Below are positions 35,670 through 43,459 of a DNA stretch of 64,000 bases, piece after piece. Where the stretch lies: NCBI RefSeq assembly GCF_001514065.1, contig NZ_KQ948423.1, positions 705,717 to 769,716 of the forward strand, given 5' to 3'. The stretch comes from Streptomyces antibioticus. GTDB taxonomy: Bacteria > Actinomycetota > Actinomycetes > Streptomycetales > Streptomycetaceae. The translations under genes and the position numbers were made by a program. The notes under the pieces are model-generated. The model saw only the letters and a program-made list of their open reading frames with translations. It ran no database searches and was not told where the DNA came from. The first letter of the stretch is position 1. Each line of letters opens with the position of its first letter.

Positions 35670-36167
35670 TCAGCCCCGCAGGCTCCGCGCCGGCAGCACG
35701 ATGTGCGCCGCGGCGTTCAGCGTCTCGTCCGCCCCGGCGAACGCGGCCAGCGCCTCCGGCTCGACGGGCTTGCCCGGCTCGGCGTCGGGCCAGGGGCGGG
35801 TGGTGAACACGAAGTAGGCGAAGCCGCGTTCGGCGACGGCCTCCAGCCACTCCGGCGGCGGGGCGCACTGCGCGTTGAAGCCGGGCATGTTGACGACCGC
35901 CGTGCCGGACTCGACGAGCAGGCTGACCGGCAGGGTCGGCCGGGCGTTGCCGTCGACGAGGTCGCCGCCGACGGGCAGGCCGTTGTTCTCCAGCAGCGCT
36001 TCGACGGCGGCCGTCGCGGCCTCCGGTCCGGCCGCGGCGTCCCCGAGGGTGTAAGCGAGGAGGTAGGGCATGTCGCCGTCGGGGGCCTCGCCGCTCCAGG
36101 CCATGACGACGAGCGTGCCGAGGTCGGCGGCGTTGAAGGGGCGGGTTTCGCTTGAGGTTGAGGTCAC
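35670..36167 (-). CDS. DUF5949 family protein
   Basis: Protein of 165 residues starting with GTG 36167. Sequence landmarks 'LGTLVVMAWSGEAPDGDMPYLLAYTLGD', 'LPVGGDLVDG', 'FAYFVFTTRPWP' and 'AAHIVLPARSLRG' match a streptomycete family I recall as DUF5949. It is soluble, with no signal peptide. Function unknown. Confidence 0.75.
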   Translation of the reverse strand: MTSTSSETRPFNAADLGTLVVMAWSGEAPDGDMPYLLAYTLGDAAAGPEAATAAVEALLENNGLPVGGDLVDGNARPTLPVSLLVESGTAVVNMPGFNAQCAPPPEWLEAVAERGFAYFVFTTRPWPDAEPGKPVEPEALAAFAGADETLNAAAHIVLPARSLRG

Positions 36168-36310
36168 CGCGCGACCATATCGACGGGTCCGAATGGGTTC
36201 CCGTCCGTTCTCACTCGACCGGGCGACATCCCGCACACGGTCCACACGATCGAGGGACGCCTTCTCGAACACGCGGTGAAAAAAACACCGCGGAATGCCT
36301 TCCGAAAAAA

Positions 36311-36350
36311 CACAGGGCCGATTCCGTACGACGCGGAATCGGCCCTTGTG
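36311..36350 (-). terminator. Terminator of the small secreted-protein gene
   Basis: AGGGCCGATTCCG (36314-36326) pairs with CGGAATCGGCCCT (36334-36346). On the minus strand the stem is followed by GTGTTTTTTCGG, a run of six T. It lies 23 bp past the stop of the 36369-36656 gene. Confidence 0.85.
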
Positions 36351-36368
36351 CGGCAGGCGCGGAATACC

Positions 36369-36656
36369 TCAGCCGCCCAGCGGCAGACCGCCGAGCAGCC
36401 CGCTGGAGTTCAGCGTGCCGGTCGCGCCCTTGACGGTGTTGAGCACGGAGTCCTTGTTCTCGGTGTCGAGCGCGTTCGACTGGTGCTGGAGCGGCATCAC
36501 GTCGGCGGGGGCGAGCCGACCGCTGGTGAGCTGGTTCACGGCACCGGTGAGGCTGGTGGGCGTGACGTCGGCGGCGCTGTAGGCGAACGCGGGCGCGGCA
36601 GCGCCGGCGAGGGCCACGGAACCGGCAACTACAGCGGCAGCCTTCAGGGACTTCAT
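36369..36656 (-). CDS. Small secreted protein of unknown function
   Basis: Protein of 95 residues, ATG 36656 behind AAAGGAA. Signal peptide 'KSLKAAAVVAGSVALAGAAAPAFA', cleavage near residue 26. The mature part of ~70 residues has no cysteine: 'YSAADVTPTSLTGAVNQLTSGRLAPADVMPLQHQSNALDTENKDSVLNTVKGATGTLNSSGLLGGLPLGG'-like with a Gly/Leu end. The layout (tiny exported protein, strong ribosome binding site, strong terminator) resembles chaplin and rodlin genes, suggesting high expression and a surface role. No family recognised. Confidence 0.75.
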   Translation of the reverse strand: MKSLKAAAVVAGSVALAGAAAPAFAYSAADVTPTSLTGAVNQLTSGRLAPADVMPLQHQSNALDTENKDSVLNTVKGATGTLNSSGLLGGLPLGG

Positions 36657-36797
36657 CGTGTTCCTTTCTTCGGCGACCGAAGCCGCCCGCGAGAATTCTG
36701 ACGCCGTGCCTAACGATTCCTCACCGGCCCGGAAACCCCGTACGCAGAAATTTTCTGCAAGCCGACAGAACCAAGAGAAAACAATAGGAAATACAAA

Positions 36798-36847
36798 GCA
36801 GCCGTGGTGCCGACCGGACGGCCGGAACCACGGCTGCAAGAACAATG
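36798..36847 (-). terminator. Terminator of the 36858-37628 gene
   Basis: GCAGCCGTGGT (36798-36808) pairs with ACCACGGCTGC (36837-36847). Minus-strand continuation is TTTGTATTTCC. It begins 10 bp past the gene's stop. Confidence 0.8.
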
Positions 36848-36857
36848 CCGGGATGGC

Positions 36858-37628
36858 TCAGGAAGCGGGCAGCGGCACCGGCAGCCCGCCGGTCACCCCG
36901 CCCACCGTGTCGGTCGCGCCGCCGACCGCGCCGGTCGCGGCACCGGTGTCCACCGGGAGCGGTACCGGCAGCGGCAGCGGGAGGCCGCCGGCCAGCAGGA
37001 GCGCGAGGACGGCGTTGAGGAGCTTGCCCACGACCGCGGTCGCGGCCGGGATCACCTTGGTGGGGTCGCCGCCGGTGGCCGCCGCGAGCAGGTCGCTGAC
37101 CGCCTGCTGCAGGGCGGCGAGCGCGTCTCCGACGGCGTCCGCGGACGGCGCCTTGGAGTCGTCGCCGCTCTTGGTCACGGGCAGCGGGAGCAGCCCGGTG
37201 ACCGGGGCGGCCGCGGCCGGGGTGGTCGGCGTGGCGGTGGCCGCCGGGGTGGTGGGAGCCGCTGAGGTCGTCGGCGTCACCGGGGTCTCCGGGACCGGCA
37301 CCGGGGCCGCCGCGGTGATCTTGGCGATGGCCGCCTTCACCGCGTCCAGGAGCTGGGTGGCCTGTTCAGGCGAGACCTGGCCGTCGTCGGCCTTGAGCAC
37401 GGTGTTGAGCAGATCGGTGACCGGGGCGAGCAGGGACCCGAGGTTGCCCAGGGTCTGGACCTGGCCGAGGAGCGCGTCCGCGCCGGGGAGGGGTGCCTTG
37501 GCCGTCGCCTCGACGCGCTCGCGCTTCGACTCGTGGTCGGCCGCCACCGCGGCGGGCGCGGTGATTGCGAACAGCAGGGCGGCGGTGACGGCGGTGGAGG
37601 CGAGACGTAGTGCGGGCAGAGCACGCAT
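36858..37628 (-). CDS. Secreted low-complexity protein of unknown function
   Basis: Protein of 256 residues, ATG 37628 behind AAAAGGAA. Signal peptide (RALPALRLASTAVTAALLFAITAPAAVAA) then 'DHESKRERVEATAKAPLPGADALLGQVQTLGNLGSLLAPVTDLLNTVLKADDGQVSPEQATQLLDAVKAAIAKI', a helical segment. A Pro/Thr/Ala linker (about 115-150) and a second helical segment follow, and it ends with Val/Gly/Pro-rich repeats (LPLPLPVPLPVDTGAATGAVGG). No enzyme motif. Probably a wall-associated or extracellular structural protein; role unknown. Confidence 0.72.
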   Translation of the reverse strand: MRALPALRLASTAVTAALLFAITAPAAVAADHESKRERVEATAKAPLPGADALLGQVQTLGNLGSLLAPVTDLLNTVLKADDGQVSPEQATQLLDAVKAAIAKITAAAPVPVPETPVTPTTSAAPTTPAATATPTTPAAAAPVTGLLPLPVTKSGDDSKAPSADAVGDALAALQQAVSDLLAAATGGDPTKVIPAATAVVGKLLNAVLALLLAGGLPLPLPVPLPVDTGAATGAVGGATDTVGGVTGGLPVPLPAS

Positions 37629-37807
37629 GGAGATTCCTTTTCGGTGGGGGCGGATCTTGAGCCCACCGTGAAAGCGCTCGCCACACCCTGCAACCGAGGG
37701 AACGCGGGGCGTGATCGTCCGGCTCGCGCGTCGTCCCTGGTGAGACGCCCTGTCAAGCCCCACTCGCCAGGTCGGTGCAGCGACCCCCCATTTGGGGCAA
37801 CGCAAAA

Positions 37808-37848
37808 CCGGCCGCCCTCCTGAGGGGGAACCACAGGAGGACGGCCGG
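37808..37848 (-). terminator. Terminator of chpF
   Basis: CCGGCCGCCCTCCT (37808-37821) pairs with AGGAGGACGGCCGG (37835-37848), one mismatch; the minus strand then continues TTTTGCG. It lies 19 bp past the chaplin stop. Confidence 0.82.
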
Positions 37849-37867
37849 CGAAGGGGTCGAGCGGACG

Positions 37868-38107
37868 TCAGTCGTTGACGCAGGTGTTGCCGAAGGCGGG
37901 GTTCAGCAGACCGATGACGTTCACGGTGTTACCGCAGACGTTGACCGGAACGTGGACCGGAACCTGGACGACGTTGCCCGACAGGACGCCCGGGGAGTGG
38001 GCGGCCGCGCCCTGCGCGCCGGCGTCGGCGGCGGCGATGCCGGCACCGCCGGCGACGGCCGCGACAGCAGCGGAGGTAAGGACCAGGCCCTTCGCGATAC
38101 GCGACAT
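37868..38107 (-). CDS. chpF: Short chaplin, ChpF-like
   Basis: Protein of 79 residues, the ChpF length. ATG 38107 behind AAGGAG. A signal peptide ends near IAAA-DAGA. Chaplin domain 'SPGVLSGNVVQVPVHVPVNVCGNTVNVIGLLNPAFGNTCVND' has both cysteines. It is an amyloid-forming surface protein of aerial hyphae. The mature sequence is nearly the same as ChpG and ChpD in this window. A sigma-BldN-like promoter is 55 bp upstream. Confidence 0.9.
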   Translation of the reverse strand: MSRIAKGLVLTSAAVAAVAGGAGIAAADAGAQGAAAHSPGVLSGNVVQVPVHVPVNVCGNTVNVIGLLNPAFGNTCVND

Positions 38108-38161
38108 GGAGAGGTGCTCCTTGGGTTGACACAAACACCCGGGCGGATGCCCGGCGCTGTG

Positions 38162-38189
38162 TCAACGCGCGGCGCGCGCGAGGGTTGTG
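38162..38189 (-). promoter_or_regulatory. Sigma-BldN-like promoter of chpF
   Basis: On the minus strand: CACAAC (38189-38184), 16-nt spacer, CGTTGA (38167-38162). The -10 box is identical to the consensus I know; the -35 box matches at four of six bases. Confidence 0.6.
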
Positions 38190-38397
38190 CCGCCAATGGG
38201 GTGATCTCCGAACGGGCCCGAGTTCACCATTCCGACACACTTGTCTGCTTTCTCCGGATTAATACGCATAGCGGCTAGAGTTGCGGACCTCCCGACGCAC
38301 CCTTATAGCCAGCAAATCGCACTCATCTGACGCCCTGGCATCACGACCCGGGCGTGCCACCCGTGCCCCGCACCCTCCCGGAAGGGCCACCCCGGTC

Positions 38398-39480
38398 ATG
38401 CGCCAATCCCTGCGTCCGCTGCTGCGCCGAGCGACGGTGGGAGCCCTCGTCCTCGCCTCCGTCTGGGCACCGGGCGGCGCCCTCGCGGCGGCCCCGCCCT
38501 CCCCGGAGGCCGCACGCCTGCCATTCACCGAGCGGTACCGCGCGCTCCAGCACGGCGGGATCGTCCGCGCGGCCAACGCCGCCATCAGCTGCCGGGCGAC
38601 CGCGGCCCAGCCCTCGTGCCCGGCGGTCCGCGAGGGCGGCACGGCGGTCAACGGCGACCTCGACATGTTCTACGTCGACGTCGACACCGACCCGAACACC
38701 TACAACTCCTCCCGCGCGGAGGTCCGTCTGCCCGAGGGCGCCCGGGCCACGTACGCGCGCCTGTACTGGGGCGGCAACCTGCGCGTCGGCGAGCAGAAGC
38801 CGCCCGCGGACAACGGGCGGGTGCTGATCGCCGAGCCCGGCGGACAGTACAAGGAGGTGCTCGCCGACACCCTGGTCGGCCACCGGGTGGCCCAGGGCGC
38901 GGACGCCTATCAGGCCTCGGCGGACGTCACGAAACTGGTGCGGGAGAGCGGTTCGGGGCTCTACACGGTCGCGCAGCTCAACGTGGCCATGGGGAAGTCG
39001 AAGGCCGGGGCGTGGGGCGGCTGGACGCTGGTGGTGGCGTACGAGAAGGCGGCGGAGCCGCTGCGGCATCTGGCCCTGTGGGACGGCTTCGACACGCTGA
39101 CGTCCGGTCAGGACCTCGCGCCGACCGGTCTGCGCTTCCCCGCGGGTGCCTCCGGCCGGGTGGGTCTCGTCGGCTACGACGGCGACCGCGGCCGAACGGG
39201 CGACAGCCTCACCCTGTCGGCCGACCGCCGAGCCCCCGTCGTCCTGGCCGACTCCGCCAACCCCGGCGCCGACGTGCTGAATTCGACGATCAGCGAGCCC
39301 GGAGAGCGGCCGGCGACGCGCGTCCCGTCGTACGCGAACACCCTCGGCTACGACTCCGATGTGTTCGATCTCGGGACGGCTCTGCGGCCGGGTGGTGACC
39401 AGCTGGCCTTCCGGCTCGTTTCCCAGCGGGACGCGGCGTGGGCCGGGGCGCTCTTCGTCGCCGTCGACGCCCAGAGCTGA
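38398..39480 (+). CDS. Secreted DUF3344-like protein
   Basis: Protein of 360 residues, ATG 38398. Signal peptide 'LRRATVGALVLASVWAPGGALAAA' (about residues 8-32). The mature part is beta-rich with the DUF3344-type pattern 'NGDLDMFYVDVDTDPNTYNSSRAEVRLPEGARATYARLYWGGNL', 'GAWGGWTLVVAYE', 'SYANTLGYDSDVFDLG' and 'RLVSQRDAAWAGALFVAVDAQS'. These are streptomycete extracellular proteins with Ig-like or jelly-roll fold and no known enzyme activity. Two cysteines (about 68 and 77) may form a disulfide. It lies just before the exopolysaccharide operon on the same strand (51 bp), perhaps part of it. Confidence 0.75.
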   Translation: MRQSLRPLLRRATVGALVLASVWAPGGALAAAPPSPEAARLPFTERYRALQHGGIVRAANAAISCRATAAQPSCPAVREGGTAVNGDLDMFYVDVDTDPNTYNSSRAEVRLPEGARATYARLYWGGNLRVGEQKPPADNGRVLIAEPGGQYKEVLADTLVGHRVAQGADAYQASADVTKLVRESGSGLYTVAQLNVAMGKSKAGAWGGWTLVVAYEKAAEPLRHLALWDGFDTLTSGQDLAPTGLRFPAGASGRVGLVGYDGDRGRTGDSLTLSADRRAPVVLADSANPGADVLNSTISEPGERPATRVPSYANTLGYDSDVFDLGTALRPGGDQLAFRLVSQRDAAWAGALFVAVDAQS

Positions 39481-39531
39481 GGCGCGTTCCCGCCCGTCCC
39501 GAGTGCCATCCGTGAGCGAGGAAACCGCGCA

Positions 39532-40701
39532 ATGCACCAGTCAGCAACCGACCCTCGGCCACGGGTCCTGCACCTTACGCAGCCCGTGGAAGGCGGGGTC
39601 GCCCGGGTCGTGACGGACCTGGTGAGGGCCCAGCTCACGGCCGGTTTCCAGGTCGCGGTGGCCTGTCCGGACGGGGACTTCGCCGCGGGGCTGCGGGCGC
39701 TGGGCGCCGACGTACGGCACTGGACCGCGACGCGGTCCCCGGGGCCGTCGCTGCCGGGTGAGGTACGGCGGCTCGCACGGGTGGTCGAAGAGGTACGGCC
39801 CGAACTGGTGCACGCACACAGCGCGAAGGCCGGTCTCGCCGGCCGGCTCGCGGTGCGCGGGCGGATCCCGACCGTGTTCCAGCCGCACGCATGGTCGTTC
39901 GAGGCGGTCGGCGGGACCACCGCGGCGCTCGCCCTGAAGTGGGAGCGGTGGGGGGCGCGTTGGGCCTCCCGGGTGGTGTGTGTCAGCGAGGGGGAGCGCG
40001 CGACCGGCGTACGCGCCGGGATCGCCGCCCCCTGGAGCGTCGTCCCCAACGGGATCGACCCCGCCCGCTTCCACCCGGCCGCCGTGGGCACCGTACGCGC
40101 CTCACTCCTGCCCGAGGTCGATCCCGCCGCCCCGCTCGTCGTCTGTGTGGGGCGGCTGTGCCGGCAGAAGGGGCAGGACGTGCTGCTGCGGGCCTGGGAG
40201 GCGGTGCTGGAGCGGGTGCCGCGGGCCCGGCTCGCGCTCGTCGGCGACGGACCCGACCGCGAACGGCTGCGGCCGCCGGCACCGGAGTCGGTGCACTTCG
40301 TCGGCGCCGTCGCCGACGCTGCCCCCTGGTACCAGGCCGCCGATCTGGTCGTCCTGCCCTCGCGCTGGGAGGGCATGGCGCTCGCCCCGCTGGAGGCCAT
40401 GGCCTGCGGACGGCCGGTGGTGCTGACGGACGTGGACGGCGCCCGGGAGAGCCTGCCGCCGGGTCTCGTACCGCACTGTCTCGTCCCGCCGGAGCAGCCC
40501 GCGCCGCTCGCCGGGGCCGTCGCCGAGCTGCTGCTCGACCCGCTGCTGTGCGAGTCGCTCGGCCATCAGGGCCGCCGGCACGTCCTGTCCACGCACGACG
40601 TGCGGCACACCACCGAGGCGGTCGCGGACCTGTACCGCGAACTGCTCGGTACGACAGGTCGCGTCATGCCCTCCGAGTACAGGGAGTCGATCCACTCGTG
40701 A
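39532..40701 (+). CDS. Family 4 glycosyltransferase
   Basis: Protein of 389 residues, ATG 39532. GT-B fold: N-terminal 'VLHLTQPVEGGVARVVTDLVRAQL', C-terminal nucleotide-sugar region 'VVCVGRLCRQKGQDVLLRAWEAVLERVPRARLALVGDGPD' and the E-x7-E type motif 'LPSRWEGMALAPLEAMACGRPVVLTDVDG'. It transfers a sugar from a nucleotide donor to a lipid-linked acceptor at the inner membrane face. Its stop overlaps the start of the sugar-phosphate transferase gene (GTGA). First gene of the coupled operon 39532-49239. Confidence 0.9.
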   Translation: MHQSATDPRPRVLHLTQPVEGGVARVVTDLVRAQLTAGFQVAVACPDGDFAAGLRALGADVRHWTATRSPGPSLPGEVRRLARVVEEVRPELVHAHSAKAGLAGRLAVRGRIPTVFQPHAWSFEAVGGTTAALALKWERWGARWASRVVCVSEGERATGVRAGIAAPWSVVPNGIDPARFHPAAVGTVRASLLPEVDPAAPLVVCVGRLCRQKGQDVLLRAWEAVLERVPRARLALVGDGPDRERLRPPAPESVHFVGAVADAAPWYQAADLVVLPSRWEGMALAPLEAMACGRPVVLTDVDGARESLPPGLVPHCLVPPEQPAPLAGAVAELLLDPLLCESLGHQGRRHVLSTHDVRHTTEAVADLYRELLGTTGRVMPSEYRESIHS

Positions 40702-42122
40702 CCGCGGAAAGCACGCTCCCCTCGCCCGGCGGGCAGCCCCACGACCCCGGCTTCTCGCCCGTCGCGGTCCTCGCGTCGCGCGGCGTCACCGGCGGTTTCC
40801 GGTTCCCGCACCGCCGCCCGCAGCCCCGGCCCGCCTCGCCCGTGCCGCTGCTCGCCGCCGACCTGGCCGCCGCCCTGCTGGGCGCCCTCGCCCTCACCGG
40901 CACCGCGCACCAGCCGCTGCTCGCGGCCCTGCTGGTCGCCGCGTCGATGCTGCTGCGCCCGCAGGCGCCACGCGCGGTGCCGGGCGTCCTCGACGAACTG
41001 CCCGCCGTGTGCGGCCGGATCGCGGTCGCCTGGCTGGCGCTCGGCGCGCTGGTCGCCGCCCACACCCCGCAGTACGCCCTGTCCTACGGCACCCTCGCCG
41101 CCGGTCTCCTGCTCCAGTCGGCGGCGGCCTGCGCGGCCCGCGGCATCGTGCACCGGCGGCGCCGCACGGCCCTGCGCGACCGGCCGCGCGCGGCCCTCGT
41201 CATCGGCCCCGCCGCGACCGCGCAGCGCGTGGCCGCCGGGCTGCTGCGCCACCCGAGCTGCGGGGTGCGGCCGGTGGGCGTGGTGGCCGAGCAGCCCGAC
41301 GGCAGCGACGGCCTGCCCGTGCTGACCACCGGCGAGGAGGTCGAGCGGGCGCTCATCCAGAACGGCGTCCGGGACGTCCTCGTCGTGCACCCTCCCGTAC
41401 GGACGCAACAGGGGCCGCTGCTGCGGGCGCTCGCCGAGTCGGGCTGCGCGGTGTGGGAGGTCGACGCGGACTCCCCCTCGTACGCCTCCCGCGACCAGCT
41501 CGCCGGATACGCCTGCCGGCGGCTCGACATGGGCGGACGGCGGCCCGGCAGCGCCGGCAAGAGACTCCTCGACGTGGTCGTCGCCGGGACGCTGCTGCTG
41601 CTGGTCAGCCCGTTGCTGCTGGTGTGCGCGGTGGTCCTGCGGCTCACCGACGGACCTGGTGTCGTCTTCCGGCAGGAGCGCATCGGCAAGGACGGGCGCC
41701 CCTTCACGCTGCTGAAGTTCCGCACCCACCGCCCGGTCGACGAGCACGAGTCGGCGACCCGCTGGAGCGTGGCCGACGAACGCCAGATGTCGTGGTTCTG
41801 CCGCTTCCTGCGACGCAGCTCCCTCGACGAGCTGCTCCAGCTGTGGAACGTCTTCTGGGGCGACATGAGCCTGGTCGGGCCGCGCCCCGAACGCCCTTAC
41901 TTCGTCGGCAAGTTCAGCCAGATGCACCCCGGCTACGCGGCCCGCCACCGGATGCGCACCGGCATCACCGGGCTCGCCCAGATCCACGGGCTGCGCGGCG
42001 ACACCTCCATCGAGGACCGGGCCCGCTTCGACAACGCGTACATCGACAACTGGTCGCTGTGGCAGGACATCTGCATCCTCGCCCGCACCGCCGCCGCGCT
42101 CGTCCGCCCGACGGGGAGCTGA
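40698..42122 (+). CDS. Undecaprenyl-phosphate sugar phosphotransferase (WbaP/CpsE type)
   Basis: Protein of 474 residues, GTG 40698. N-terminal membrane helices (about 50-160), a nucleotide-fold middle, then a further membrane helix '[25 protein letters not shown]' and the bacterial sugar-transferase core '[27 protein letters not shown]', '[34 protein letters not shown]'. The last is the canonical [21 protein letters not shown]-like box. It begins glycan assembly by loading sugar-1-phosphate on undecaprenyl phosphate. The next gene follows after 2 nt. Confidence 0.92.
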   Translation: [474 protein letters not shown]

Positions 42123-42124
42123 CC

Positions 42125-43459
42125 ATGAGGGTGCCTCGGATGCTGCCGGTCCTGCCGGCCATCGCCGTGATCGCCCTGCTGGGGCTGCCGCTCGGGCCGG
42201 GCGGCGAGGGCGGCGCGGGTCCGGCCGACGCGGTCTCCGCGCTGATGGTGCTGTACTGCGGGATCCGGCTGGTACGGGACCGGCGGCGCCCCCTGTCCCG
42301 TACCGCCGCCGTGATCCTGGGTCTGCCGGTGCTCGGGCTGGCGATCGCCGCGACGGGCGCCGCGAGTCCGGGTGCCGGGGTCACCGGCATGGGCCGCTAC
42401 CTCCAGATCTTCGTCCTCGTCCCCGCGGCCGTCCTGCTCCTGATCCGGCACCGCGCTGACTTCCGCGTCCTCGCCTGGTCCTTCGTCGGGCTGGCCCTGT
42501 GGCAGGGGGCGATCGGCGTGCACCAGTTCCTGACCGGGACCGGTGCCTCGTACCAGGGCCAGGAGATCCGCGCCGTCGGCACCTTCGGGGCGCAGGACGT
42601 GATGGGGATGGCGACCGTCGTCTGCTTCGGGCTGATCTGCGCGGTGGGCCTTGCGCTGGGCACGACCGCCGTACGGCAGCGGGCGGTCGCCGCGTGCTGT
42701 GCGCTGGCGCTGCTCGTGCCGCTGGCCCTGTCGTTCAGCCGCGGGGCGTGGATCGCGACCGTGGTGACCTGCTCGGCGCAGCTGGTGCTGGCCGGGATGC
42801 GGCGGGCGCTGAAGGTGGCGGCCGTGGCCGCCGCGTTCGGGGTGATCCTCGTCGGCGGCTTCGGCGTCGGCTCGGCGATGCTCCAGGAACGCGTCAACAG
42901 CATCACGCAGGTCACCGACGCGCCCGACCAGTCCGTCACCGACCGGTACACGATGTGGGCGGCGGCCGTCGACATGTGGCGCGAACAGCCGCTGGCCGGC
43001 GTCGGGTTGAAGGGCTTCCCCGAACACCGGGACGCCCACGCCTCGCTCGCGCTGTCCGCGGGCAGCGACACGGAGGGCGCCGGCGCGGCCTTCCGCAAGC
43101 AGCCGCTGCTGTCCCCGCACAACATGTACCTCCTCATCCTCGCGGAGCAGGGCCTGATCGGGCTGCTCGCGCTGGCGGGAGGCTGGCTGGCGCTGCTCGT
43201 GTGCGGGCTGCGGGGGCTGGCCCGGGTGCGTCGCGCCGGGGGCGGCAACGGGCTCGACTGCGGGCTCGTCGCCTGCGGGCTGCTGGTCTGGCAGTTGACC
43301 GACTTCGTGTACGCCGACATCGGCGGGCCCTCGACCGTGCTGACGGCCGTGTGCTTCGGGCTGGCGGCGTGGTGGGGGCTGGCCGGGAGCGGCCTGCGGG
43401 CGACCGTGCCGGTGCCGCCGCCGGTGCCCGCCCGCGCCGAGGAGGCCGCGGCGCGATGA
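42125..43459 (+). CDS. O-antigen ligase / Wzy-like polymerase
   Basis: Protein of 444 residues with about ten predicted membrane helices and one large outer loop near 280-335 (VTDAPDQSVTDRYTMWAAAVDMWREQPLAGVGLKGFPEH ... SPHNMYLLILAEQG). The W-x-A...G-x-G...H-N-x-Y/L-L arrangement is the Wzy_C hallmark. It would polymerise or ligate lipid-linked repeat units. ATG 42125, and its stop overlaps the next start (ATGA). Confidence 0.85.
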   Translation: MRVPRMLPVLPAIAVIALLGLPLGPGGEGGAGPADAVSALMVLYCGIRLVRDRRRPLSRTAAVILGLPVLGLAIAATGAASPGAGVTGMGRYLQIFVLVPAAVLLLIRHRADFRVLAWSFVGLALWQGAIGVHQFLTGTGASYQGQEIRAVGTFGAQDVMGMATVVCFGLICAVGLALGTTAVRQRAVAACCALALLVPLALSFSRGAWIATVVTCSAQLVLAGMRRALKVAAVAAAFGVILVGGFGVGSAMLQERVNSITQVTDAPDQSVTDRYTMWAAAVDMWREQPLAGVGLKGFPEHRDAHASLALSAGSDTEGAGAAFRKQPLLSPHNMYLLILAEQGLIGLLALAGGWLALLVCGLRGLARVRRAGGGNGLDCGLVACGLLVWQLTDFVYADIGGPSTVLTAVCFGLAAWWGLAGSGLRATVPVPPPVPARAEEAAAR

